From Neoechinorhynchus agilis (lineage: Eukaryota; Acanthocephala): DNA of 64,000 nucleotides. Location: positions 12,214,001 through 12,278,000 of the forward strand of contig CM121341.1 of assembly GCA_051530055.1 (NCBI GenBank), written 5' to 3'. Below, piece after piece: positions 10,237-21,472 of this stretch. Below the pieces are notes generated by a model. That model saw nothing but the letters and a program-made list of their open reading frames with translations, had not been told where the DNA came from and made no database searches. The position numbers and the translations under genes are program-made. The stretch's first letter is position 1. The number at the start of each line of letters is the position of its first letter.

Positions 10237-11660
10237 TGTTATTGTTTAGGTCGCATTTCGAAGAATGAGGGAGATCGTTAAAGACGAATGTATTTCGACC
10301 GATTGAGTCGGTCATTCTCAATTCAATCTAAAATAACATAGGGATTCGTCACAACACGTACATGTGATTTTTTATTTGGACTTGGGACCCAGGAGAGCGC
10401 GAGCTTGTGATCCAATCGTTCGTTTTATCGTTTACTGCCTTCATATAGAAGCGAATCATTGTTTATTCTTAAATTTAAACTCAGTGACTGAATATATGAA
10501 TTTTGTTGGTCTAATAATGCGATTAGAAAAAACCATCATTGAATCTTTTTTAACATCAAAATGTTTGTTAAAGTACAAAACGTGCAATCACCACCGTCCG
10601 CAAAATTGGAGCTTCTCCCCTTCATCGGCTGTCGCTTTCACGCTAACAGCAGTGCCTCGTTGTACTGCGAGCGAGATATTTTGTCGCAGGAATACACCTG
10701 CTCGTGCGTCGCCCGTCGTTTCTCTCAATTTCTTCGAGATATCCTAGAGCAGGGTAAGTGCCGAGCTGCCAAGCGCTCCATACGTCTCTACTCCGAAGGG
10801 GACAAAATAGTGGGCCTTTGCTAATTCTCTATATTTTCGTACCTTCCTGCCTTCCGCTGCACTGGCTGCACCTCCAGGGATTTCGAGTTAGTAGGGAATG
10901 TTGCTTACTGCGAGGGTGTCCACAAACGTGGCGTCCCAGAGAAAACATTTGCTCACCCGCCACGGAAAGACCGAAATTCCGTCAGGTCGACGACCGTCTA
11001 GCCGACAAAGATGGGCAGGATCCAAAATGTTGGGGAAGTTCGCCGTTCTCAACGCCCGAGAAATTACGCTATTGATCTCAGAATGGCGTAAGAACCTTCC
11101 TCCTGACTTTCGGCAAACGAGACCGTGTCGCCCGAAAGCATCAACCAAAGACCCACATCGACAGCGATGGGGTGTGCATATCGGGAGACCAAGTCTTAAG
11201 GACACTGCGATTCTCGTTACCTCATCAGTGAGAAGAGTTCCCACAGATGCCAAAGCAACAGCCTCCAACCACGCCCCCGATTCTCGTGTCGAAACTGCTA
11301 ACAATCTAGCTCGGACGACCCCATCGCGAGTACCTGAAAGTTGAGAGCTGTGAGCTCTCGCGACGAGAGGTCTGTCCCAGATAGACTATCTGAAGCCATT
11401 CACGGGAACATGGTTAGCGCCTGTCTGCTTGCACCATTCTTCAACTGCCACCACAAAGTCTTGGTCAAGACAATACTTTCCCCTCAGAATTTTCTTTACA
11501 ATTGGTTGACTCCCCTAATACGATCCAATAAAAGCGCCCTAATGTCCAATCCCCAAGATGACACAGGCATTGAAGCTTGTCGCCACGCCTCATCTGAGAG
11601 CTGGACATTTAAAATACGCTCGATACAAGCCTTCACCTTGTCGTCGAGCTTAACCACGAC
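10237..11660 (-). pseudogene. RLE-3: 5'-truncated retroelement, C-terminal half and 3'UTR
   Basis: Read on the minus strand, 11,655-10,590 encodes the end of a reverse-transcriptase protein. In order come KLDDKVKACIERILNVQLSD, a CCHC-like finger (CRCGSLVDAFGRHGLVC), a nuclease signature (RRPDGISVFPW then WDATFVDTLA) and the family's C-terminus (PFGVETYGALG, then AVQRGTAVSVKATA, ending FCGRW). The RPDG...WDAT spacing resembles the PD-(D/E)XK restriction-like endonuclease of R2-type LINEs. At least two frame changes occur. The part upstream of 11,660 is missing, so the insertion is 5'-truncated. From 10,590 down to 10,237 is the 3'UTR, ending in ctaaacaataacagaca as seen on the minus strand. 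The deleted copy is at 40,878-41,660. Confidence 0.7.
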
Positions 11661-12640
11661 GAACGACGCAATCGAAGTTAACTTGATTGAGGAGCATACC
11701 GTGACGAATATGGAATTCACGGGAATATTAAATGCAACTTCACAACCAATGAAAGGATGCTCTTTCATGAAATAGATACTAGGGATTTTGATCGATTTGT
11801 TATTAACAATATTCAGCTTATAAATAAAATTATAGGTCACGTAAAAATTTATCATTGTTCAGTAACTTTATTTCTCATCGGATTAAGTTTGAAGTTCAGA
11901 ATTATTAGGAAGAATTAAAGGTGTTGATTAATTTGCTAAATTTCAAAAATGTAGGGCCCAACTTTTATAAAAATCTAGTACAACCTTTCAAAAATGCTAA
12001 TTGTGAGATCTTTAATTGTCGTCATTTATCCTTTGGAAAGGTATAGAAGATTTTCCGTCGGCTATTACGCTTATTTAAAGTCGCTTAAACCGTTTTGAGC
12101 AGCATGCGTAATAATTTGCACGGAATTCGAAACTTTCGTCTTAGTAACTTTTAATACTTCTTGCAATATGGTTGGCTCCCTGAATTAACACGATCTAACC
12201 TTTATAAAACAGATTACCGTTTGGCATTGCTCGGGGAAGCTTAATCGAGGATGATCACTATTCAAAAACTAAGACATGATCAAAAGTTATGCAAATTAAA
12301 AACATACGAACTTTAGCTATACTTTGACCAATTCAAAAGTCGCCTCGTTATTATTATGCTCCGTAGGCATTAAGATCAACGGAAACTTCTTTGCGGTTTT
12401 CGATTTCATTTGATTAAATGTCAGAGACAAAATCAATTTATGACCTAGAAAGTTTACAAAAACTTTCCAAAAATCTACATGCAGACTTTATTTTATTTTT
12501 AACACTCCCTGCCGGTCAAAATTTTAACGATCTTTTATCCGTCTTAAACTTTTCGCTCAATCCGATTCGAGTGCGGAATTAACACTTTAATAACCTAAAA
12601 AAGTTCGACGAAAAGGATCAAATATTGAGTGCAATGAAAC
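11661..12640. repeat. Unclassified dispersed repeat (four copies in window)
   Basis: This block recurs at about 41,660-42,640 and 45,543-46,405 with high identity, and inverted and diverged at 541-1,010. It begins around a small palindrome (tgaaaggatgctctttca). It has no coding frame, no clear terminal repeats and no poly-A tail that I can see. It may be the non-coding part of a larger element. Confidence 0.65.
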
Positions 12641-13090
12641 TAAAAAACTGACTATAATTCGCGAATCAGAAGACGACAATTCATCATCTCCTTAAATCGG
12701 ATGTCACTGTCTTTTGTTCATCATTTTCGCAGTTAAGAAATATTTTAAAGAAATTGCACAAATTCTGTGTTGCAAAGCAATTAAAAAACTGATTACAATA
12801 ATTAACGAATCAGAAGAAGACAAATCATCACCTCGTTAAATCGGACGTCCCTATATTTTGTTCATCATTTTCGCTCTTAAGAAACATATTAAAGAAATTG
12901 AATAAATTCTGTGTTGCGAAGAAACTGAAAAGCTGACCACAATAATTTTCGAATCAGAAGACAAATCATCATCTCTAAATCGGATGCCCTTTTTTTCATT
13001 ATTTCCGTACTTAAGAAATATTTTAAAGAAATTGAATTAATTCTGCGTTGTAAAGAAATCAAAAATCTGACTACAATAATTTTAGAATCA
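12640..13090. repeat. 144-bp tandem repeat, about three units
   Basis: The phrase aatcagaag starts units at about 12,664, 12,808, 12,952 and 13,086, giving a period of 144, 144 and 134 bp. Each unit contains aaatcggatg-like sequence, ttcatcatttt, and aaagaaattg followed by an attctgtgttg-like run. Units differ by roughly 10-15%. The same array is present at about 42,640-43,080, where the last unit is shorter. Confidence 0.75.
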
Positions 13091-13839
13091 GAAGGCCTCC
13101 AGCACGAATGTTTTTCGCTTCTGGCGCTTGCGGCAGAAACTTTTCCAGGGGAAGAAGTCTTCTTGGATCGATAGAAAGCTGTTTTTCCTTGTTGAATGAA
13201 TTCGCCTACATATTATCCATCATTGTTACTGAAAAATAGAATTCTTTGATTGGTCCGAAAATCTCATCGACTTTTCGGATTTATTCTTTATTTTCCAAGT
13301 TGATTTGAGCATTGAAATAGGGGACGTGTGACTTCATCTCTGATCTGAGAACGAGTTGTCCCTCGCAAGGGTGTAGAAATTCACCGGCATGTTGGACGCT
13401 TTGAGGTGTTCCCAGGTCAAAATCGCGCCCGCCTTTTTAAGATTACGCCTCTGTGGTTCTAGCTGCTGTTGTGCTTATTTTGTTAGTTCGCAATTTTCCG
13501 AAATTGTAGTTTGTTAACAGAATGTCTCGTGTTGACTACGAGAAATAATGTCAGCCGCATTATTGCTTCTTTGTTTAATGGGCCTGAATATACTTGTATA
13601 GAATTCGTTGCCGCCATCTCTTCGGTATGGCATTGCTTATTTGAGTGTTTGTTTATCGTTGCGCATTTCAATGTTTTCTGAACTTTTCGAAATTAATTTA
13701 TCCCCTGGTCGTAATTTTATTCTACGCGTGAGGAACCCAATTTTTCCTTGAAAAGATTGTCGTTTACGTCGTTTTGAAGCATTATAAAGGTGTTCTAGTA
13801 AACATGTTTGCTTATTAGTTTTCGAGTTGTTGAGCAAAC
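13091..13839. other. Duplicated non-coding sequence
   Basis: Two overlapping minus-strand frames of 62 and 66 codons are present but have no recognisable features. The stretch repeats at about 43,080-43,825 with only a few differences, so its openness says nothing about selection. Confidence 0.45.
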
Positions 13840-14332
13840 TTTGAACGCCCGTGTACTATTTTGGTGCTATGTTTACCATTAATAGTCTCCGTTTGTGCAC
13901 CCGTTAAAGTCTACTTGGTTCGAGCGTCACTCCGTTTTCGAACCAAAGAACCATCTTCATCACTCATCCTTGAAACGAAATGTACACGGCCTTTGAACTT
14001 GCCTGGATCTACAACGATTTCCAATACGAAATCACTTGGTTGACTCAGGTGTATCAGTACCACTATGCGCTCTATGGAGATCGGTATACCGACTATTTTA
14101 AAAAGTACCACTGGGTTCAATACTGGAACCACATAGCTTTGTGGGCCATGAGCAGAGGCATAACCGAGTAGCTGCCTCTGCTAATGAAGGTCGGCTAAAA
14201 TCGCAAACTGACCCCTATGTCATAGTCATTGCGATATTTTCAATAAAGTGTTATCTTTATTGCTTGATCGAATTCTTGTGTTACGCAAACTATAGAATCC
14301 AGGACATTCGCTTTTCACTAATTTTAATATAA
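13840..14332. repeat. Block W, full copy with aromatic-rich ORF
   Basis: Plus-strand ORF 13,980-14,171 (63 codons) begins MYTAFELAWIYNDFQYEITW and ends ALWAMSRGITE. About 30% of its residues are Tyr, Trp or Phe. AATAAA within a 7-bp hairpin (aataaag/ctttatt) follows about 70 nt after the stop. On the minus strand 13,911-14,132 is also open (PISIERIVVLIHLSQ... DEDGSLVRKRSDARTK). No signal peptide, domain or known family is recognised on either strand. In the 20.7 kb copy the plus ORF is cut by a Trp-to-TGA change, which argues against strict constraint on it there. Confidence 0.4.
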
Positions 14333-14385
14333 TCTTTTTAGCGCAAGTTTTTTTGTGATTCTTATATCTAACTTTTTGTTCGATG

Positions 14386-14500
14386 AGCGTTCTCATCTAT
14401 ACCAATCGATGTGTCCATTTTGTACATTTGCACACCAAATTACGTTCGTCGCAGACATTTGCTGTGCTTTTAAGCTGTTCAATGCGAAAGTGTAAATTCT
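14386..14500 (-). pseudogene. 3' part of the type II membrane-protein exon
   Basis: Minus-strand frame HFRIEQLKSTANVCDERNLV continues KCTKWTHRL and ends at a possible splice donor (gtatagatgag). It matches the extracellular end of the exon at 44,382-44,597, with Ser-Thr and Val replacing Ile-Thr and Pro. The 5' part with the membrane helix has been replaced by the start of duplication copy B. Confidence 0.35.
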
Positions 14501-14934
14501 CTAATGAAGGGAACCTACAAATCCGGCAACTGTCCTCTTGGTGTATTTACTACCCTGTTTCTATTTATTTACTGAAGATTTTGGTTATATTACTAATCGA
14601 AGAAGATGAGGAAAACGAGCCACTGGACTCCGCTGATGCTCTACAAAAATATTACAAAAAATTTCGACTAATTTTGATTGTTTCGTTCGCTGATTGGATG
14701 CAGCTTTTATCTGTTTTCCGTCTCACAGTAGTCCTAAATAATCAAAAAGCCCCTTGCCATTGATGACGACTCCTCAAACGTGCGTATTACTTCAATTCGA
14801 AATTTATTTTAATCAAAGTAACTCACGATAGCTCATTTTTTTCATGGTGCAAATAAAAACTGTAAGTAAATTCAAAATGTAATCCTGTTTGCTTTGTTCT
14901 CCAAGTGAACAAGTCGAGGAAAATGAGCAATAGA

Positions 14935-15310
14935 GAGAAATCAAATACTATGTATGCCGATGATCTTTCGGTTGTAATTAAGGAGGCAAATTATATACGA
15001 GCACGAGAGAAAATGTGGTGAGTTACAAATCGATACGGTATTTAAATGTTTAGCGGAGATCGATAACACCATTACTATATATCGCATTTGATATAAGTAA
15101 GGCATTCGATACCATTGATATTGATTTTGTTGTGAATATTTTAAGATTTTTTATTTTCCTGTTAATCTGATAGCTAGGGTAAATAATACATTAAAATCTA
15201 ATCGTTTCTACTTTTCGGATGATCCTTCTAGAACCATATTCTATCAGCAGAAAGAGGTACCACAAGGATCCCCTCTATCGCCCATCTTGTTTTGCATAGC
15301 CACTCAATAT
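14935..15310 (+). pseudogene. LINE-A reverse transcriptase fragments in permuted order (copy B)
   Basis: This is virtually identical to 2,220-2,600. The YADD box (near 14,949) precedes motif A (FDISKAFDTID, near 15,090) and motif B (VPQGSPLSPILF, near 15,262). Because both copies share the order, the rearrangement predates the segmental duplication. Confidence 0.6.
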
Positions 15311-15311
15311 A

Positions 15312-16487
15312 TTGTTAAAAACTGCAATGTTTGCAAATCGATTTAGATACGTTAGATTTCAAAAAATGTGTACGCAACAAGCTGTTGCGGTGGAGGGTGG
15401 CGAACGGCCACCCAATGTTTTGAGAATTCCCGTGCCTCCGGACATTCGGAGTCAACTTCTCAGCAATCAAAATAGTAAGCATTTCGTGGACGTGCTTTCT
15501 AAAAGATGTCCCAATACGATAAGAATCGAAGCAAATCCAATACAACCCAGAGAAGAGCTACACAGACGTTATCTGGCTCCGTGGCTCAAATCCTTTAAGG
15601 ATGATATCCATCGTATTTCATCTATCAGCTATTTCGGATGAATATTGAAAATCAGGTTTATAGCAACGGATTTTATGAAGGCTTATCTGGCTTTCATCAA
15701 GAAAAACTGCAACTTTGCAGGTGTGACAATTTCGAACACAAGTTATGAATCAACCTTTATCGTTTCTGGGCTCTCTCCAGATATTGATGATGCAGATAAG
15801 ATAGCGTTCGAGGAAAAATTCGGAGTCAAATTGCTCTTTTTGCTCAAGTCATCAAGAACGGGGAAGTTTATTCCCAAAGCTATTGTAAAAGCTGCGGTCG
15901 AACGGAGGGACGCACTATGCACTGAGCGATCCTTCTTCCAATCCATGGAGGTTAAATTTACTTCAAACGAGATTTCGCGTTACGACGACTATTACTTTCC
16001 TCGGTGCAGTGGGTGTCAATGTTGGGGACATTGGGAGCAGAGGTGCCCGTCCAAGGTCACGCGATGCGCTTTTTGTGGCCAAGACCACCACAGTACCAAA
16101 TGTGAGAAAAAGAAAAGCCACTGCTCAAACTGCGATCGAGATGGACATTGTGCGTTCTCAAAGAATTGTAAAGCATTTAAGGAATATGTTGTGTGGGCGA
16201 GACTGCTAGTATCCAAGGTAAATAATTCATCCGACACTCGAGTTGCCCAGAATAGTTGGAATACGACAAAGGACAAACCCATAAGAGGATCTGCAACAAC
16301 CAATACAACCAAAAAAACATACCCAAGGCAACAACTGGGTACATCCAAAGATGTTAATAATCTACGGACGACTTATGATGACACCTTGGAAAAGAAGTTT
16401 GCTGATTTCTCCGCTAAAATCCTCGACATGGTCGATCTACGAATCACCGCGGCCATTCAGGGTCTTGAGAGGAGACTGCCCAGTTAA
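15312..16487 (+). pseudogene. LINE-A ORF1 nucleic-acid-binding protein (copy B)
   Basis: This is the same as 2,602-3,777, including the in-frame TGA (15,639-15,641) between the GGERPP N-terminal part and the zinc-knuckle part. CCHC-like units lie at about 16,008-16,175. A lysine- and asparagine-rich linker and a short coiled-coil-like tail (KKFADFSAKILDMVDLRITA) close the frame. The protein would bind element RNA in cytoplasmic ribonucleoprotein particles. Here it is followed, after 170 bp, by a much more complete ORF2 than in copy A. Confidence 0.75.
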
Positions 16488-16659
16488 ACGGTCTCATCGA
16501 AACTCTCTCGACAAAATTCATAGATATTCAGATCGCGACCGGGGTAGCTCCAGCACCCTGCAAACGCAGTCGAGCACTGGTTTCAAGTAGCAACGGTGTA
16601 GACGATGTGGATATGTACGAGGCCGAGGAGTTCGTGAGCAACATCATAAGCGACTGACG

Positions 16660-18990
16660 GGGTCCGCGCAGTGGAACGCAGGTGGGCTTTTGGGTATTCA
16701 TGGCCTTTTGTCTGAAGCACAGAGAAGTGATATTACTTTTATCCAAGAAACTAAGTCGCTGTACTCTCTTAACAACCTCCCGAATAGTTTTAATATTTTA
16801 TCTAGTGAATATTCTTTATTTTGTACAAAACCCTTTTTAAACTACTCTCCAGGCTTATTATCCATTTTTAAAACTTGCCTCCAACCAACCCTAATTTCCG
16901 AGTTTACTTCCCCAGATTTGTCTTACGCTTTATTTTCAATACGTTTCTTGGGAAGGAAATTGCTCTTAGGTAATTTCTATATTAAACCTAGAAAAATACA
17001 CCTCACTCATAATAAAGATTTTATAAAAAATGTTTTAGCATCCGGAATTGACTTTTGCTTCGGAGATTTCAACGACCCTTCTTACAAACGGATAAAGGCC
17101 ATTTTACGTTCGGATGATACCCATGACCTTATTGTCCCTGCGGATCCTACGTTTACCGACGGCTGGTCTCATTCTTTTCTAGACTTGTGTCTTGCTCGAA
17201 GTAACTCATTTGTTAAACCCAAACTGGTTCTCAATCATCAATTTTCCGTATTGCTGGACACGATATCTTAGTGTGGGAATTGGGACGGAATATTCTTTTG
17301 TGCCGTAAATTTAAGTTTAGTGCACTTAACATCAACATCTTTAACGCTGCCATAAATTTGGCTTTCACTTTTGGCGCTTTTGATCAGTTAAAGGACTTAA
17401 ATGAATTTGTGGTTACAGCTAGTGACTCGATTTTGACAACGGTCACGAGAAGTATCGGGTCGAAAATGCAGAAACCAAAAGTACTCTCCCTGTATGGCAG
17501 ACAACTTTTTATGGCTAAGGCAATCGATGATCGGGGGTCGGCGACAGTAAGCGAATTAGCTTTTTATGCCTTATTCCTCTCCTTGGTGGCATGTCGTTGC
17601 ACCAAAAAGATTTTGTCCCTGGAAAAGGGCCGCATCGAGTTGGAATAAAACCTCGGGGTGGGGCAATGTTATTAGCGCTCTTTGCATTGAACATTGCAAT
17701 GGAGCAAGTAATGTCCCGGTCTTCAATAATTTTATTCAAATTAAGCCTCGTCGTTTTGATTTACGCCGGAATGATTTTATCATTTGGCGGGGTTCAAGAA
17801 ATCTTACATCCAACAATGGTTCTTCCCCCTGTTTCAAAGCCACCAACGTTCTCAATCAATCAAATATCACTTCCTTCGCTGAGCACATGTTGGCAGCGTC
17901 CCCTGATGAATGGTCTCAGATAAACATAGCGAAGAGAATATTTCTCTGTAAAAAAAGGTAGGGCTGTTTCTTCACCTAGTGATGTGAGACCTATCTCCAT
18001 TCAGAATTCGTTTGTTTCCATATACGAGCGACTTCTGGCCAAAATTATAATGGATTTTTCTTTTAAACGTCACCTTATTGATGAACGCTGTCATGGTTTC
18101 CTCCCAGGGAAATCTGTTCATACTGCAATTGCTAAAATAATAGATAACCTTTTTAGTCACCCCAAGTCAACAAACATTCTTATCTCGTTCGACATATCTA
18201 AAGCTTTTGATAATATTGGCATTGCTTTTATGGTGAATATTTTGAGATTTTTTGTTTTCCTTTTAAAATAATTGCTAGAGTGAACAACATCCTGAAATGT
18301 AAACGATTTTTCTTTGCAGATGATCCATCAAGGTCTATATTCTATCAATTCAAGGGGTTCCTCAAGGCTCACCTTTATCACCCATACTTTTTTTGCTTGG
18401 CAACTCAATTTTTGATTAAAAATTGCACGATTTTGTAGTAGCGTCACTATGCACGCCGATGACCTTACCGTAGTTATCAAAGAGTTAAATTATTTGAGAG
18501 CACGTGCGAAACTGGCTGCCGTGCTGAACTTTTTAAAATCCCACCTACCTCAAATGGGTCTCTCTTTGAATGAAAAGAAGACGAAATTTTTAATCAAATC
18601 TAAATCTTGAGTGGGTAAGAAGAACATCCGGGATTATATCAAGGATTTTTTGGGTTAGATTTCAACCCTGCTTATAAGAAGCTTGATATTTTAGGTTATA
18701 CTTTCACTAATAACCTCTCGCCCGCCTCCGATATACACAAGATGAAAAAACTTTTAAAGACAGCCAGAGTTAAGGCGAGACGTGCCGCTCGTATTGGGCT
18801 TAGCGCCAAGATATGCAAAGTAATATGATGCTTTTGGGCTATTTCAGGCCTAGTTTTTTATTCCAGAGGAAGGCCTCCAGAACAAAACCTAAAATTCCGC
18901 TGTGTATTCTTGAAAACCTGTCGAGACTACCCTTTGAGTGGATTTCCTCAGCAGACTGGACCAACAAATCCATGCAGTGGATCGGATTGT
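16660..18990 (+). pseudogene. LINE-A ORF2: endonuclease and reverse transcriptase
   Basis: APE-type endonuclease: GIHGLLSEAQRSDITFIQET (16,690 onward, catalytic Glu), GNFYIKP, CFGDFND (near 17,056) and SFLDLCLA. The frame ends at 17,271 and resumes in other frames. Reverse transcriptase: DVRPISIQNSF (17,978 onward), CHGFLPGKSVHTAI, motif A ISFDISKAFDNIG (near 18,185), motif B GVPQGSPLSP in shifted frames near 18,355, and catalytic box MHADDLTVVI near 18,450. A poly-A stretch near 17,950 carries one frameshift, and several more break the rest. The end, near 18,985, contains the peptide-like tail region shared with 4,466-4,690. The element is dead. The HADD box departs from the usual YADD or FADD. 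Confidence 0.8.
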
Positions 18991-19089
18991 GACCTCAAAT
19001 AAAAAAACGGATACTTAACTATAGAATGTTGCTTTGGTTATTCAGCGACAGCGGTCGATCCATGGTTTGCCTTTGACGAATAAATTTTT

Positions 19090-20705
19090 TTAGATACGTT
19101 CGTGCAATACTAAAACGCGCTCATTGCTCCGATCAACAGCGATGGATAATGCGTTGTTATCGTTGAGCGCTGCAGCGGAGGGTGGCAAACGGCCACCCAC
19201 TTCTCTGAGAATTCGGGTGTCTCTGGAGGTCCGGAATAGTATTCTAGGAGATATGAAGCTATTTCTCAATGACAAAAACTCCATGGATAAACCCAAACTT
19301 CTCGAAATAAAATCAGTTGAAAAACCAACGGATCCTATCTACTTATCCCCTCCATTACAAAAATGGCCACATTCCATCTCGATTGTCTCGAACCCGATTC
19401 AAAATGTATCTCGTTTCATGGCTTCGTTCTTTCAACGATGATTGCCAGAGAATCATGAAAGTCACATACAAACCATGGAACAGAGAATGCAATTTCCTGT
19501 TCTCAACTCAACGGAATTGTTGGTTGTGTACGCAAGAAGTGATCAGGACAAGCGAAGCAACATCCGAAAAACTCCAACCCGAGTTAATTGAGCCCACCCT
19601 TCCTATTTGGTAGCACCATCGAAAACAATGGCCTTATACGATATCAATTACATCGAATCCAATACAACCGAGAGAGTCTATGCACAAAGAATATCTCACT
19701 CCTTGGGCGAGATTGTTCGACGACAACGTTGAACGGATTTCCAGAGTATCGTACTACGGTGGCAGTCTAAAAGTTTATCTTTTGACCGATACATTTCGTA
19801 AAAGCTATGAAAAATTCCTGGAAAAATGCGATCAATCGAAAGTTAAAATTCACTCGACATCTTACGACACTACGTTTGTTGACTGTGAATTATCCCCAGA
19901 CATCGATAATGAAGACAAAATAGCCTTTGAAGAGAAATTCCATGTCAAAATTTTGTTTTTCCAAAAAACCCGGAAGGACCGGCAAGCCCATTCCGAGGGC
20001 AATCGTGGAAGCAGATATCGGAACCAGGAATCACTTGACGGAACGGAAAAGCTATTTTCAATCTATGGAGATGATCCGACCAAGATGCGCCATGGGCACA
20101 ACAATGCCCAAGTAAAAGGATTATTTGCGCCTACTGCGCCGAGGAGCATGGGAGTGGTCAATGCGAGCGCCGAACCAAGAAATGCGCAAATTGTGGACAA
20201 GTAGGCCACTGCGCCTTCGCAAAATCGTGCACCAGTTTAAAAGCCTACATGTTCTGGGCTAGCGATGTGGACAATCAGAAGAGGTTAATTAATACTGAAT
20301 GGTATGGGAGGAAATCGGTTAAGAATGTGATAGAGAACAACCCAGATATTACCGAAGTGTGCAATCCTAACAATTCATCAATGGAAGAACCTCCATTACG
20401 CAAACTATGAAGAATATGGAGGCATTATCAAGGACGCAGGAGTTTCAATATCCCAACAAGAGAGGGAGAACAGAACATGACAGTTGCCAATTAGATAAGG
20501 GCGCATACGACGATCCTATCGAGGGCAATGCGGCCTATTTACAACAAATAATAAACGAACAACAAGCGTTCTGCGATGGCTGTTTTGCTGATATCGTCAA
20601 AAAAGGAAAAAGAAGATGACCAGCGTAAGGTTGGTGCAGTGGAATTCCTGAGGTAAGTTCGGGTTACCTAGATTATGTGGCGAAGCGCTGAAGAGTGATA
20701 TTATA
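19090..20705 (+). pseudogene. LINE-B ORF1 with zinc knuckles, and start of ORF2
   Basis: ORF1 starts MLRSTAMDNALLSLSAAAEG at 19,124, and the pattern continues through frames at 19,317 and 19,680 (EYLTPWARLFDDNVERISRV). Zinc knuckles are readable in a third frame near 20,128-20,215 (ICAYCAEEHGSGQCERR, then KCANCGQVGHCAFAKSC). At least three frameshifts are needed to follow the protein. A later frame (20,407-20,619) gives the acidic, Gln-rich C-terminus. Just after it, near 20,630, QWNS followed by KFGLPRLCGEALKSDIILV marks the start of the ORF2 endonuclease, cut off at about 20,705 by block W. Confidence 0.65.
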
Positions 20706-21273
20706 CTGGTGCTATATTTACCATTAATAGTCTCCGTTTGTGCACTCGTTAGTCTACTTGGTTCGAGCGTCACTCCGTTTTCGAACCAAAGAACCATCTT
20801 CATCACTCATCCTTGAAACGAAATGTACACGGCCCTTGAACTTGCCTGAATCTACAACGATTTCCAATACGAAATCACTTGGTTGACTCAGGTGTATCAG
20901 TACCACTATGCGCTCTATGGAGATCGGTATACCGACTATTTTAAAAAGTACCACTGGGTTCAATACTGGAACCACATAGCTTTGTGGGCCATGAGCAGAG
21001 GCATAACCGAGTAGCTGCCTCTGCTAATGAAGGTCGGCTAAAATCGCAAACTGACCCCTATGTCATAGTCATTGCGATATTTTCAATAAAGTGTTATCTT
21101 TATTGCTTGATCGAATTCTTGTGTTACGCAAACTATGTTCGATGCGAAAATGACTATCAAGAATATTTATTGCTACCAATAATCCAATATAGAAGCAAAT
21201 CGCGAGCATTATAATTGGGCCGATAATGTTGTGATTGCATGCAATGCGTTCCCTTAAAAAAAACTAGTACCAT
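20706..21273. repeat. Block W and membrane-exon copy
   Basis: This is the third copy of block W. Its plus-strand aromatic ORF carries TGA in place of a Trp codon near 20,848, while the minus frame 20,754-20,975 stays open. Minus-strand sequence near 21,134-21,273 is the membrane-protein exon (start near 21,270), but a run of seven A instead of six breaks its frame. It directly interrupts the LINE-B ORF2 endonuclease. Confidence 0.5.
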
Positions 21274-21472
21274 TCAGCAGATAGAATTTTCGGAATCTTA
21301 TGGAGGCTGATATTTAAGAACATTGACTTGTGAGATAAATGAAAGTAATGTTTAATTTGAACATTTTATTTTGCGTTCACGAAATACAAAAACGTCCCCG
21401 CTAAAAATTATAATGTTCTTGCGGTTCACTGTTCTCTTTTTCAATGCTCATAGTTGAGCGATGAATCAATAA

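Noticed and set aside
10364-10747. 127-codon plus ORF (and copies at 41,000 plus and 40,627 minus)
   Set aside because: It is the antisense of the RLE-3 C-terminus and 3'UTR; the minus-strand reading has the conserved family pattern.
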